Below, piece after piece: positions 54,488-61,937 of a DNA stretch of 64,000 bases (position 1 is its first letter; every line of letters begins with the position of its first letter). Source of the DNA: Leptospira semungkisensis. Its GTDB lineage: Bacteria > Spirochaetota > Leptospiria > Leptospirales > Leptospiraceae. The stretch covers positions 1,548,816 to 1,612,815 of the forward strand of contig NZ_RQEP01000005.1 of assembly GCF_004770055.1 (NCBI RefSeq), read 5' to 3'. The translations under genes and the position numbers were made by a program. The notes beneath the pieces were generated by a model, which saw only the letters and a program-made list of their open reading frames with translations, did no database searches and was not told the origin of the DNA.

Positions 54488-54515
54488 AGCGTTCGGTTCG
54501 GAAAAGATTCGCTTT

Positions 54516-55661
54516 ATGAAAAAAGAGGCATTAGTAATCGGACTTTTCTTCTTTATTTCATATTCCTTATATTCGGAAAAATCAATAAAAGATGTATCTG
54601 CTTCAAAACCTTCTTCAGAGCAGGAAGAAGAGGAAGATGAGAAGATAACCACGAATATAGAATTTGCATCCGATTTTATTTTTAGAGGAAATACGTTCGG
54701 AAGTGAGTCTATCAGCCAAAGGGATGATATGGCATATCGTTCTTTTTTGCCGGCTTATGCGTTCCAACCTTCTATAGAAATCCCGGTTACTAAAAAGCTG
54801 TCCGTTGAGTTTTGGTTCAACCTATTCTTAACACATAAAGGCGATAGGGATTCAGACCAAAGATTCTTGCAGACCGGGCCGTCCGGAATGGAATTGCTCG
54901 GTTATTATCAGCCTCAATTAGAACAAGGTAAATTGCCGTTTGATCCCAGGGTAGTGCATCCTTATAAAGAGCAAAACGGATTGAAGAGAGATGATGGTGG
55001 CGAGATCCTGTTGGAGTATGACTTGCTCGAGTCCGAGCATTTTGGGAACTTTTCCGTAGGAATCTTTTCTTATAACACATTTCTTGCTCAGAATCGATTC
55101 TCTTGGACTCAAATGTTTATCTCCTGGAAGCTTCCGATCCTAAGGTTCCTAGAACCTAAATTATCATTTTATAAAACTACAGATCCGGATACGGATGCTC
55201 ATACTACTGGGATCAACAAAGGTTCGGCTTACATACCTTTAGAATTACAGCATCAATTTGAGATCACAAAGGATCTGAAGTTTATCGCTTCTACTTCCGT
55301 AGGTTATATCATACAGAATAATCCCACTGACAGGATCTCCGGATTTTCGGATATCACGACTCAGGCAAAGATAGATTATAAAAAATTCTTCTTCTCTGTG
55401 AATATGGCTTATAGACCTAATCTGGAAATATATGACAGTAGCTATTTTTTTGACAACGTGACGACACCTCTTACAATCAAGGATGGTCGGACTGTGGATC
55501 CTTCTAAACAATACGGTCTTGCGAATCAGGCGGTGATTTCAGCAATAGAGAGCGCAACTCCGAATCCTGTTTTACAACAGATCCTGATAGATCGTTACCA
55601 AGGCCAACATATTAAGAGAGAGATCTATTACTTTACCTTAGGCTTTACAAAGGAATTGTAG
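54516..55661 (+). CDS. Putative outer-membrane beta-barrel protein
   Basis: A 381-residue protein with the signal MKKEALVIGLFFFISYSLYS. An acidic stretch (SEQEEEEDEKI) is followed by alternating beta strands: TNIEFASDFIFRGNTFGSES, VEFWFNLFLTHKGDRDSDQR, HFGNFSVGIFSYNTFLAQNR, FFFSVNMAYRPNLEIYDSSY and a final aromatic strand REIYYFTLGFTKEL. The FRGNTFG motif near the N-terminus recalls the TIGR02001-type family of outer-membrane proteins (DFxFRG). No function known. It sits five bases before a spermidine-synthase-like gene. Confidence 0.75.
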   Translation: MKKEALVIGLFFFISYSLYSEKSIKDVSASKPSSEQEEEEDEKITTNIEFASDFIFRGNTFGSESISQRDDMAYRSFLPAYAFQPSIEIPVTKKLSVEFWFNLFLTHKGDRDSDQRFLQTGPSGMELLGYYQPQLEQGKLPFDPRVVHPYKEQNGLKRDDGGEILLEYDLLESEHFGNFSVGIFSYNTFLAQNRFSWTQMFISWKLPILRFLEPKLSFYKTTDPDTDAHTTGINKGSAYIPLELQHQFEITKDLKFIASTSVGYIIQNNPTDRISGFSDITTQAKIDYKKFFFSVNMAYRPNLEIYDSSYFFDNVTTPLTIKDGRTVDPSKQYGLANQAVISAIESATPNPVLQQILIDRYQGQHIKREIYYFTLGFTKEL

Positions 55662-55666
55662 AAAGA

Positions 55667-56641
55667 ATGATCGAGAATAGCGGGGAAGGATCAGGCATGG
55701 AAATCGACGATCGGTATTGGGTCATGGACTATGGCGATAAGGATGAGATGCATTTTTATCGCAAGACCGACACATATTTTTCGGGCAAGACTTCTTCTCA
55801 GAATGTAGATCTAGTAGAATTGCCTGCGATCGGTCAAACATTGATCATCAACGGAGAACTTCAGTCAGCGCTAAACGACGAATACATTTATCATGAAGCA
55901 TTGGTCCATCCTGCCTGTGTATTAAATCCAAAGTTAGAGGAAGTGCTGATCATTGGCGGAGGAGAAGGTGCTACTCTAAGAGAAGTATTAAAATATTCTT
56001 CTGTTCGATCCGTTACTATGGTGGATATAGATCGAGAATTAGTGGGGCTATTCTCTCAAACATTAAGTTCTTGGCATAAAGGATCTTTTAAGAATAAAAA
56101 GGCAAAGCTTGTATTCCAGGATGGAAGAAAATACTTGGAGGAAAGCCAAGAGAAATACGATGCAATCCTTTTGGATCTTCCTAGTTATTTCCCAGATAGA
56201 GCAAAAACGGAACCGGATCCGATCCAAAATCTATATTCTAAACAGTTCTATTCTATATGTGCTGCCCGTTTGAAAAAGGGAGGAGTTCTTGTTACCCAGG
56301 CTTCTGAGTTGACGCCTACGGATTGGAAGGGCCATGCACTGATCCGCAGGACTCTGTCTCAACATTTTAATAGCGTCATCAGCTATTCTACTTTTGTACC
56401 TTCTTTCTATACGAATTGGGGATTTTTATTGGCTTCTCAAGACATTGATCTGGAGAAGGTGGATTCCTCTAAAATAGATAAATGGATCTCTAAGAAGAAG
56501 GTTGGTTCTAAATTAGCTTTCTTTGATGGAACAACTTTTGTCGGCATGAGAGTTCTATCAAAAGAGCTTCGAAAGAATATATCAAGAAAAGGGAATGTAA
56601 TTTTGGATGACCCTTTCGCAATCTCTCGGTTGAGAAAATAA
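55667..56641 (+). CDS. Spermidine synthase-like aminopropyltransferase/methyltransferase
   Basis: A 324-residue protein of the SpeE family fold. Landmarks: INGELQSALNDEYIYHEALV (residues about 60-79), VLIIGGGEGATLREVLKYSS for the nucleotide-like SAM binding, VDIDRELVGLF, FQDGRKYLEESQEKYDAILL with the acid, and LDLPSYFPDRAKTEPDPIQN. The chosen start ATG 55667 is five bases after the barrel gene; an alternative ATG ten codons on (EIDDRYW) is possible. Family members without polyamine function exist, so the substrate is open. Its stop shares one base with the MFS start. Confidence 0.82.
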   Translation: MIENSGEGSGMEIDDRYWVMDYGDKDEMHFYRKTDTYFSGKTSSQNVDLVELPAIGQTLIINGELQSALNDEYIYHEALVHPACVLNPKLEEVLIIGGGEGATLREVLKYSSVRSVTMVDIDRELVGLFSQTLSSWHKGSFKNKKAKLVFQDGRKYLEESQEKYDAILLDLPSYFPDRAKTEPDPIQNLYSKQFYSICAARLKKGGVLVTQASELTPTDWKGHALIRRTLSQHFNSVISYSTFVPSFYTNWGFLLASQDIDLEKVDSSKIDKWISKKKVGSKLAFFDGTTFVGMRVLSKELRKNISRKGNVILDDPFAISRLRK

Positions 56642-57828
56642 TGAAGTTAAAGATAATTTCTAAAACAGTTTGGATTCTTTCCATCGTTAGTTTATTTACG
56701 GATGTCGCTAGCGAAATGCTATATCCGATTATGCCAATATATTTAAAGAATATTGGATTTTCGGTGGTACTGATTGGGATTTTGGAAGGATTCGCGGAGG
56801 CAATCGCCGGATTAAGCAAAGGCTATTTCGGTAAACTTTCGGATCTTAAGGGAAAGAGAGTGCCATTCGTTCAATTCGGCTATTTGCTGAGTGCCATTTC
56901 TAAACCAATCATGGGGATCTTGCCCATTCCTATTTGGGTTTTTATATCTCGGACATTGGATCGATTCGGGAAAGGGCTTCGGACAGGAGCTAGGGACGCG
57001 CTTCTTTCCGATGAGGCGAATCCGGAAACGAAAGGGACCGTTTTTGGATTTCATAGAGCGATGGATACTTTCGGTGCGGTTCTTGGACCGACATTCGCGT
57101 TAGTTTATCTTCAGTTCTATCCCGAAAATTACTCCTTCCTTTTCTTGCTTGCGACTGTGCCTGGGTTATTCGCGTTTTTTGCTTCCGGACTTTTGAAGGA
57201 AAAAACGAGACCCATTCCAAAGAAAGAAGAAAAGGTTTCTATTCTTGCTTACTTTGCCTATTGGAAAGATGCTCCCGGTATATACAAAAGGCTGATCGTA
57301 GGACTCCTCATATTCGGGATTGCAAATAGTTCTGATCTATTTCTCTTGCTTTTGTTAAAAACAAAAGGGGCCCAAGATTCCTTCGTAATTGGAATATACA
57401 TTTTTTATAATTTAGTTTATGCACTCTTTTCTCTTCCTATCGGATTAATGGCAGATAGATTTGGATTGGTCAGAACATTGATATTCGGGCTATTTCTGTT
57501 TTGCTCTGTGTATGCAGGAATGGCCTATGCGGATACTTCCTTTGAATTCTATTTATTGTTTTTCCTTTACGGATTGTTTGCGGCTGCGACAGAAGGAATT
57601 GCTAAGGCGTTGATCTCTAATATTGTTCCGGAGTCAGATACTGCTACTGCAATCGGTACTTTTGCAGGGTTGAGTAGTATTTCTGCATTGCTTGCGAGCT
57701 ATTTGGGAGGTTTGATTTGGTTTTATTCAGGAGCCAAGTTCATGTTCCTTTTTTCTGCAGTAATCTGCCTTGGTGTCATTGTATATTTTGCAAGATATAG
57801 TGATGCATTTGATCTTAAGGAATCTTGA
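56641..57828 (+). CDS. MFS transporter
   Basis: A 395-residue transporter with 12 predicted helices. WILSIVSLFTDVASEMLYPI near the N-terminus is the pattern of a group of MFS exporters, GKLSDLKGKRVPFVQFGYLL carries the loop 2-3 motif, and DRFGKGLRTGARDALLSDEA the second conserved charged loop. ATG overlaps the last base of the preceding stop (TAATG), so it is coupled with the SpeE-like gene and the barrel protein: envelope export of a methylated or aminopropylated product is one reading. No specific substrate can be read. Confidence 0.86.
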   Translation: MKLKIISKTVWILSIVSLFTDVASEMLYPIMPIYLKNIGFSVVLIGILEGFAEAIAGLSKGYFGKLSDLKGKRVPFVQFGYLLSAISKPIMGILPIPIWVFISRTLDRFGKGLRTGARDALLSDEANPETKGTVFGFHRAMDTFGAVLGPTFALVYLQFYPENYSFLFLLATVPGLFAFFASGLLKEKTRPIPKKEEKVSILAYFAYWKDAPGIYKRLIVGLLIFGIANSSDLFLLLLLKTKGAQDSFVIGIYIFYNLVYALFSLPIGLMADRFGLVRTLIFGLFLFCSVYAGMAYADTSFEFYLLFFLYGLFAAATEGIAKALISNIVPESDTATAIGTFAGLSSISALLASYLGGLIWFYSGAKFMFLFSAVICLGVIVYFARYSDAFDLKES

Positions 57829-57886
57829 GCATCCTAGTAGCTCGAATAACCAAGCGATTCGATCCTTGCTTATTAGATGCTTATTC

Positions 57887-57999
57887 CTCACTTATATTTC
57901 TCTGAGATAGGGATTCGACTGTATCGTTTTGTAATAATCTCTCGAACTTTAGAAACTTAAAAGGGATGAATCTCATACATTTAACAAAATATAAGTGAG
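57887..57999. repeat. Perfect 13-base inverted repeat with 87-base inner segment
   Basis: CTCACTTATATTT at 57887-57899 is repeated as AAATATAAGTGAG at 57987-57999. The right arm is followed by TTTTGTTTTTATTCTTT. The inner part contains GAGATAGGGATTC and GATGAATCTC, which could add a second stem. A small RNA ending in a T-run, or a tiny mobile unit, fits. Confidence 0.55.
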
Positions 58000-58071
58000 T
58001 TTTGTTTTTATTCTTTGTAGATCAAATTTTCGTTGTTAGCAATTATTAAGCGAAGAAACTGCTGCACGAAG

Positions 58072-58422
58072 ATGTCTTTGAAACGTACTCTTATATTTGG
58101 TTTTTTCTCTTTTTATATTTTCCTTTTCGCAAACTGCTACGGACGAAAGGTCCTTGGAAATTTCGATGAATTAACAATAGGTCCTGAATACGAGGGTGAA
58201 AAGCTTGCCAGCGTAGAAAGGGCAAAGACTCAGATCTGCGATAAGACTTTTTTAAATGCCTTTCAAGTAGGGATTCACGGAGCAAAGGAAGGAGTGATTC
58301 ATGAGGCTCTTAGGGCGGAGATGAGTCGAGATCCGAGAATAGTAGCCTTCAATGATGTGGTCTTTGAGCATCGTTCCGGCTGTTGGTTTATTGAATACAC
58401 TCCGGAGCTTCGCAAGAAATGA
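58072..58422 (+). CDS. Putative lipoprotein, function unknown
   Basis: ATG at 58072 gives 116 residues with the signal MSLKRTLIFGFFSFYIFLFANC, lipobox FANC; the frame is open 13 codons upstream but that would add charges. The mature part has GRKVLGNFDELTIGPEYEGE and C-terminal DVVFEHRSGCWFIEYTPELR, with one further Cys near the end and one in RAKTQICDKTFL. Not recognised. It overlaps the next gene by four bases (ATGA), so both are one small operon. Confidence 0.72.
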   Translation: MSLKRTLIFGFFSFYIFLFANCYGRKVLGNFDELTIGPEYEGEKLASVERAKTQICDKTFLNAFQVGIHGAKEGVIHEALRAEMSRDPRIVAFNDVVFEHRSGCWFIEYTPELRKK

Positions 58423-58850
58423 AACGTATTATTTTTCTTTTACTTCTCATAATCTTTTTTCAACAATGCCTGTTTGAAAGAGGGCATATCAAAAGAGTTC
58501 AATTCAACCCAGATGGAACCGTAGTAAAGGAAGAAGAACCAGCACCTTCTCCGGATCGAGTCCAGTTGAAGAAATGCATGTATTCTTTTGTGGTTTTGTT
58601 TTGGTACAATCGACCTTTTCCTTCTACTTGGAATGATATAGTTGCCGATCCAAATACGGATGATAAGAATATCGTTAAGTTGAAAAATGCGACCATCTAT
58701 ATGGACGGGATTGATTTTTTCCCACCTTGGACTGTGTTCATGCTCTTTCTACCTTTTCCTACGGTGCCTATTATGAGAACTTGCGGGGTGATAGAAGGTG
58801 AGATCGTGAGTACTCCCGTTCCGTCTCATACTGCAAGCATCAAGAAATAA
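58419..58850 (+). CDS. Putative lipoprotein, function unknown
   Basis: A 143-residue protein with the signal MKRIIFLLLLIIFFQQC, lipobox FQQC. Next comes a polar part (HIKRVQFNPDGTVVKEEEPA), a Cys in LKKCMYSFVVLFWYNRPF, and a hydrophobic stretch PPWTVFMLFLPFPTVPIMRT before RTCGVIEGEI. Short exported proteins of this size with the IMRTCG region near the end occur as families in leptospires, but I cannot name one. Coupled with the lipoprotein upstream. Confidence 0.72.
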   Translation: MKRIIFLLLLIIFFQQCLFERGHIKRVQFNPDGTVVKEEEPAPSPDRVQLKKCMYSFVVLFWYNRPFPSTWNDIVADPNTDDKNIVKLKNATIYMDGIDFFPPWTVFMLFLPFPTVPIMRTCGVIEGEIVSTPVPSHTASIKK

Positions 58851-58922
58851 CGTCTTGTGATTGGCTTGCTTGAAATCGTTATACGATATTTCAAATCAGA
58901 AAAATAGCGAAGTATAATAGAG

Positions 58923-60554
58923 CTAAGATCGTATCGAGCTAGTTTTTCTAAAGGTATTCGGATTACTTCCGGTTACTTTTTTAAACTCTAAGTAGAAGGC
59001 GGATCGGGAACTGAATCCGGAATTTTCTCCTATGCGAGCAGTGGTTTCGCTTGGATTCTCTATCAGCAAGAATTTTGCCTCTTCCACTCTATATTGATTC
59101 AGAAGGGACGGAAAACTCGTCTTAAATTCGGTATTGATGATCTCAGACAGTTGATGGACTGTGATCCCCATTTCCTTAGCCACATCTTCTTCTTTTATCG
59201 CCTTCTTGAGATAGATCTTTTCTCGTTTTAATAAACGAAGTAGTGTTTCTACGCACGCCTTTACGTCGAGAGAGGCAAGATGAGATCTCTTGAGAAGGTT
59301 CCTTTCAATTGCCCAGCGATTCGTAATCTCTCTCGCCAGTAGCGAGGCAACAAGCGCAAGCAAAGGAAAGTAGAAGATGATCCCGTAAACGGAAAGCCAA
59401 TTGTACGGATAAAATTCGAAATGAAATGTAGTCTTGAATATGCTGAATATTAGAAAAACGGACCAAACTCCTACATAACAAAGTTCATCATAAGCCTTTA
59501 ATGCAAATAGGGAAGGATGACTCTTGCCGAAGCAGTAAATCATAAATCCGTAATTTGCGATCAGTATCCAAATTCTATGCTCGTACCAAAAATCAAATGA
59601 TACAATCAAAGGATAGAACAAGCCTAACAAGCTGGAGATCCAGAAAATCGGAGATTTGTGAATCGTTACGGACTCTTCTGCAGACCAGGTTGCCAGATAC
59701 AAGTAGAAGGAGAAGTGGGTGATCCCTAAAAACAAGAAATAGCTATGACGAAAAATGGAATATTCGTATTTAAAGATGGAGGAAAACTCCCTTCCATGTA
59801 AAAAATACAGGGTCAGTCCGACGGATAATAAGTGGACCAGAAGCGCGATGAATAGAAGTTTCTTGGTCTTAAAATAAAAGTAAATATTGCAAGCGACCGC
59901 AAGTAATAGTGCCAAGCAAATTGCGGAGAAGATTACCGATCTAACTTGGATCTGAGTGTTGTAGTCTCCTTCCGATAAAAGACTAATCGGATAGTTGATA
60001 TTCTCGTTCGTCTTGATGAATAGATAGTAGGTCCGTTCTTCTTGAGGTGGCAGTTGGATCGTAAAGTGTGGAAGAAGGGAACGACTTCCGAATAGAGTCG
60101 AAGTTTCATTGTTCGAAAAGAATGCTTCGTAGTTTCCTTTGGAATCAATAGAGCAGAGTTCTGCTTCCGGCACGTTCAACCAGTAGAGAGAAAGCGTCCT
60201 AACGATGGACTCCTTACTCAGATTCACGATCCTAAATCTGAGCCAGTTTCCCAAAGGACTACGGGGAACGCGAACCACGTCGCTCGTATTATGATGCCAT
60301 TCCATTTCATCCAAGGACTTGAGTGTCTCAGGTTTGCAATGTTGGAATTTACTCCCCAAATATCTGTATTCTATCTTGGGACTTAGATTCTCGACGGGAG
60401 ATTTTGCAAAGATCTCTACTACTTCGGGAGGTTTAGCGAGAAGCCCGATCGGAAATCCTAAAAAGAAGAATAGAAATGAAACCCAAATTTTCCTGAGGAG
60501 GCAAGAGCGCGTCTTAGGATTCTTTGTTTGGGCATCGTTCATTTCGCATATCAC
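58923..60554 (-). CDS. 7TMR-DISM sensor with AraC output domain
   Basis: A 543-residue protein. It has a leader-like hydrophobic start (VSFLFFFLGFPIGLLA), a periplasmic domain of the 7TMR-DISMED2 type (NWLRFRIVNLSKESIVRTLS, YYLFIKTNENINYPISLLSE), then seven helices (SVIFSAICLALLLAVACNIY on), and a cytoplasmic AraC HTH: IYLKKAIKEEDVAKEMGITV, QLSEIINTEFKTSFPSLLNQ, and FSSRSAFYLEFKKVTGSNPN. Carbohydrate-type or other small molecules may be sensed outside. The start is at 60554 or four codons later. It diverges from the bicarbonate permease region. Confidence 0.85.
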   Translation of the reverse strand: MICEMNDAQTKNPKTRSCLLRKIWVSFLFFFLGFPIGLLAKPPEVVEIFAKSPVENLSPKIEYRYLGSKFQHCKPETLKSLDEMEWHHNTSDVVRVPRSPLGNWLRFRIVNLSKESIVRTLSLYWLNVPEAELCSIDSKGNYEAFFSNNETSTLFGSRSLLPHFTIQLPPQEERTYYLFIKTNENINYPISLLSEGDYNTQIQVRSVIFSAICLALLLAVACNIYFYFKTKKLLFIALLVHLLSVGLTLYFLHGREFSSIFKYEYSIFRHSYFLFLGITHFSFYLYLATWSAEESVTIHKSPIFWISSLLGLFYPLIVSFDFWYEHRIWILIANYGFMIYCFGKSHPSLFALKAYDELCYVGVWSVFLIFSIFKTTFHFEFYPYNWLSVYGIIFYFPLLALVASLLAREITNRWAIERNLLKRSHLASLDVKACVETLLRLLKREKIYLKKAIKEEDVAKEMGITVHQLSEIINTEFKTSFPSLLNQYRVEEAKFLLIENPSETTARIGENSGFSSRSAFYLEFKKVTGSNPNTFRKTSSIRS

Positions 60555-60897
60555 CTATGTTTGTTTTGCAGTAAAAAAGGATCTTCTGCCAAAAGCAAAA
60601 ACTATTTAAAGTCCGGCTATAGCCTATTCTATGCTCAGGATTGGGATATATTCAGACTTAACTTGTCAAAAAGGCATAAATTGAGAATTTCTATACTATG
60701 TTTTGGAAAAATTTCAATATTAAAAACTGTCCAATGTTATAAATTTAGAAAAATATATAGACAATAAAATTGTCCCAGCCTCTAGGTGGACACGTTCTTA
60801 ACCCATTGAAAAATTCTATTTCTCTGAAGGATTGAAAGCTAACGGGGAGGGGTGTAGGATATGGGTTAGGTTCGATTTTGAATCTTGGAGGTTTCAA
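60555..60897. promoter_or_regulatory. Regulatory gap before the bicarbonate permease, 343 bases
   Basis: No gene. Features seen: GGCTATAGCC (60615-60624, ten-base palindrome); GACAAT-AAA-ATTGTC (60760-60774), a possible operator; TAACCCAT (60799-60806) and ATGGGTTA (60861-60868), a perfect eight-base inverted pair around a 54-base loop, in the leader of the permease gene; GGAGG at 60887-60891, the permease Shine-Dalgarno. A good -35/-10 pair was not found. Confidence 0.4.
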
Positions 60898-61863
60898 ATG
60901 GATCCAAAGTTGATCTTAGAAAATCTACTCAATCCCCCGGTCCTGTTTTTCTTCCTGGGAATCATTGCCGTTTTATTAAAGTCAGGACTTGAGATTCCGG
61001 ATGCTTTATCCAAATTCTTCGGAATGTATCTCATGTTCGCAATCGGCTTTAAGGGCGGTTTTGAATTGGCGGAGGCTAAGTTCACTTCTGCGAATCTTTT
61101 TACTTTGATCGCGTGTAGTGGAATGGCCTTATTCGTTCCTATCTATACTTTCTTCGTGCTAAGGTTGAAGCTAGATGTTCATAATGCTGCGGCAATTGCT
61201 GCGACATACGGTTCCGTAAGTGCGGGAACGTTTGTGACTGCACATGCATTTCTGAACAATATGAATCTTGAATTCGACGGATTCTTGGTAGCAGGTTTGG
61301 CTTTAATGGAATCACCAGCGATCATCATTGGCGTTGCCATCGACAGGATTGCTAAGAAGAACGCAGGAGCAGAATTCTCTTGGAAAGAACTCTTGAGAGA
61401 AGCTTTCTTGGGCGGATCTATCTTCCTTTTAGTTGGTTCATTGGTCATCGGTATGTTGACAGGTGAGAGCGGCTGGAAAGCAGAGAAACCTTTTGCGGAC
61501 GCTTTATTCAAAGGTATGCTTTCATTCTTCCTTTTGGATATGGGATTAGTCGCAGCTAAGAAACTGAAGGATCTGAAAACTGCGGGACCTTTCCTTGTGA
61601 TCTTTGCGCTATTGGTTCCTTTGTTGAATGCATCTATAGGATTAGGACTCGCTAAATTGATCGGTATGAATGCGCCTGACGCGTTCATGTTTATAATTTT
61701 GTGTGCTTCTGCTTCTTATATTGCTGTTGGTGCTGCAATGAGAACCTCAGTGCCGGAAGCGAATCCAAGTCTATATCTTCCGATGTCTCTTGCGGTTACT
61801 TTTCCGTTTAATGTGATCATCGGGATCCCTCTTTATTGGTTCGTCGTCCAGCATTACCTCTGA
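60898..61863 (+). CDS. sbtA: SbtA-family sodium-dependent bicarbonate permease
   Basis: A 321-residue membrane protein with about ten helices. I start it at 60898 because GGAGG lies six bases before; the open frame extends 22 codons more. Family pattern: FAIGFKGGFELAEAKFTSAN, AAIAATYGSVSAGTFVTAHA, ALMESPAIIIGVAIDRIAKK, LLDMGLVAAKKLKDLKTAGP, and ASASYIAVGAAMRTSVPEAN. SbtA is the high-affinity Na+/HCO3- symporter known from cyanobacteria and also present in other bacteria; function in leptospires is unproved. It is followed by a large porin-like gene. Confidence 0.88.
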   Translation: MDPKLILENLLNPPVLFFFLGIIAVLLKSGLEIPDALSKFFGMYLMFAIGFKGGFELAEAKFTSANLFTLIACSGMALFVPIYTFFVLRLKLDVHNAAAIAATYGSVSAGTFVTAHAFLNNMNLEFDGFLVAGLALMESPAIIIGVAIDRIAKKNAGAEFSWKELLREAFLGGSIFLLVGSLVIGMLTGESGWKAEKPFADALFKGMLSFFLLDMGLVAAKKLKDLKTAGPFLVIFALLVPLLNASIGLGLAKLIGMNAPDAFMFIILCASASYIAVGAAMRTSVPEANPSLYLPMSLAVTFPFNVIIGIPLYWFVVQHYL

Positions 61864-61878
61864 TCCATCGAATCTTTT

Positions 61879-61903
61879 GCACGACGCCTCTCCGGCGTCG
61901 TGC
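61879..61903 (+). terminator. Strong hairpin after the bicarbonate permease gene
   Basis: GCACGACGCC (61879-61888) and GGCGTCGTGC (61894-61903) form a perfect ten-base GC-rich stem with loop TCTCC, 16 bases after the stop. No T-run follows (TACGTTT), so it is more a stability or partial termination structure between this gene and the porin gene. Confidence 0.6.
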
Positions 61904-61937
61904 TACGTTTCACAACTCGAAATTAGGGAGATACAAA

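Noticed and set aside
61836..61937. Upstream start of the porin gene
   Set aside because: The frame would begin inside the permease gene and cross the ten-base hairpin; the GTG at 61938 with GGGAG is preferred.
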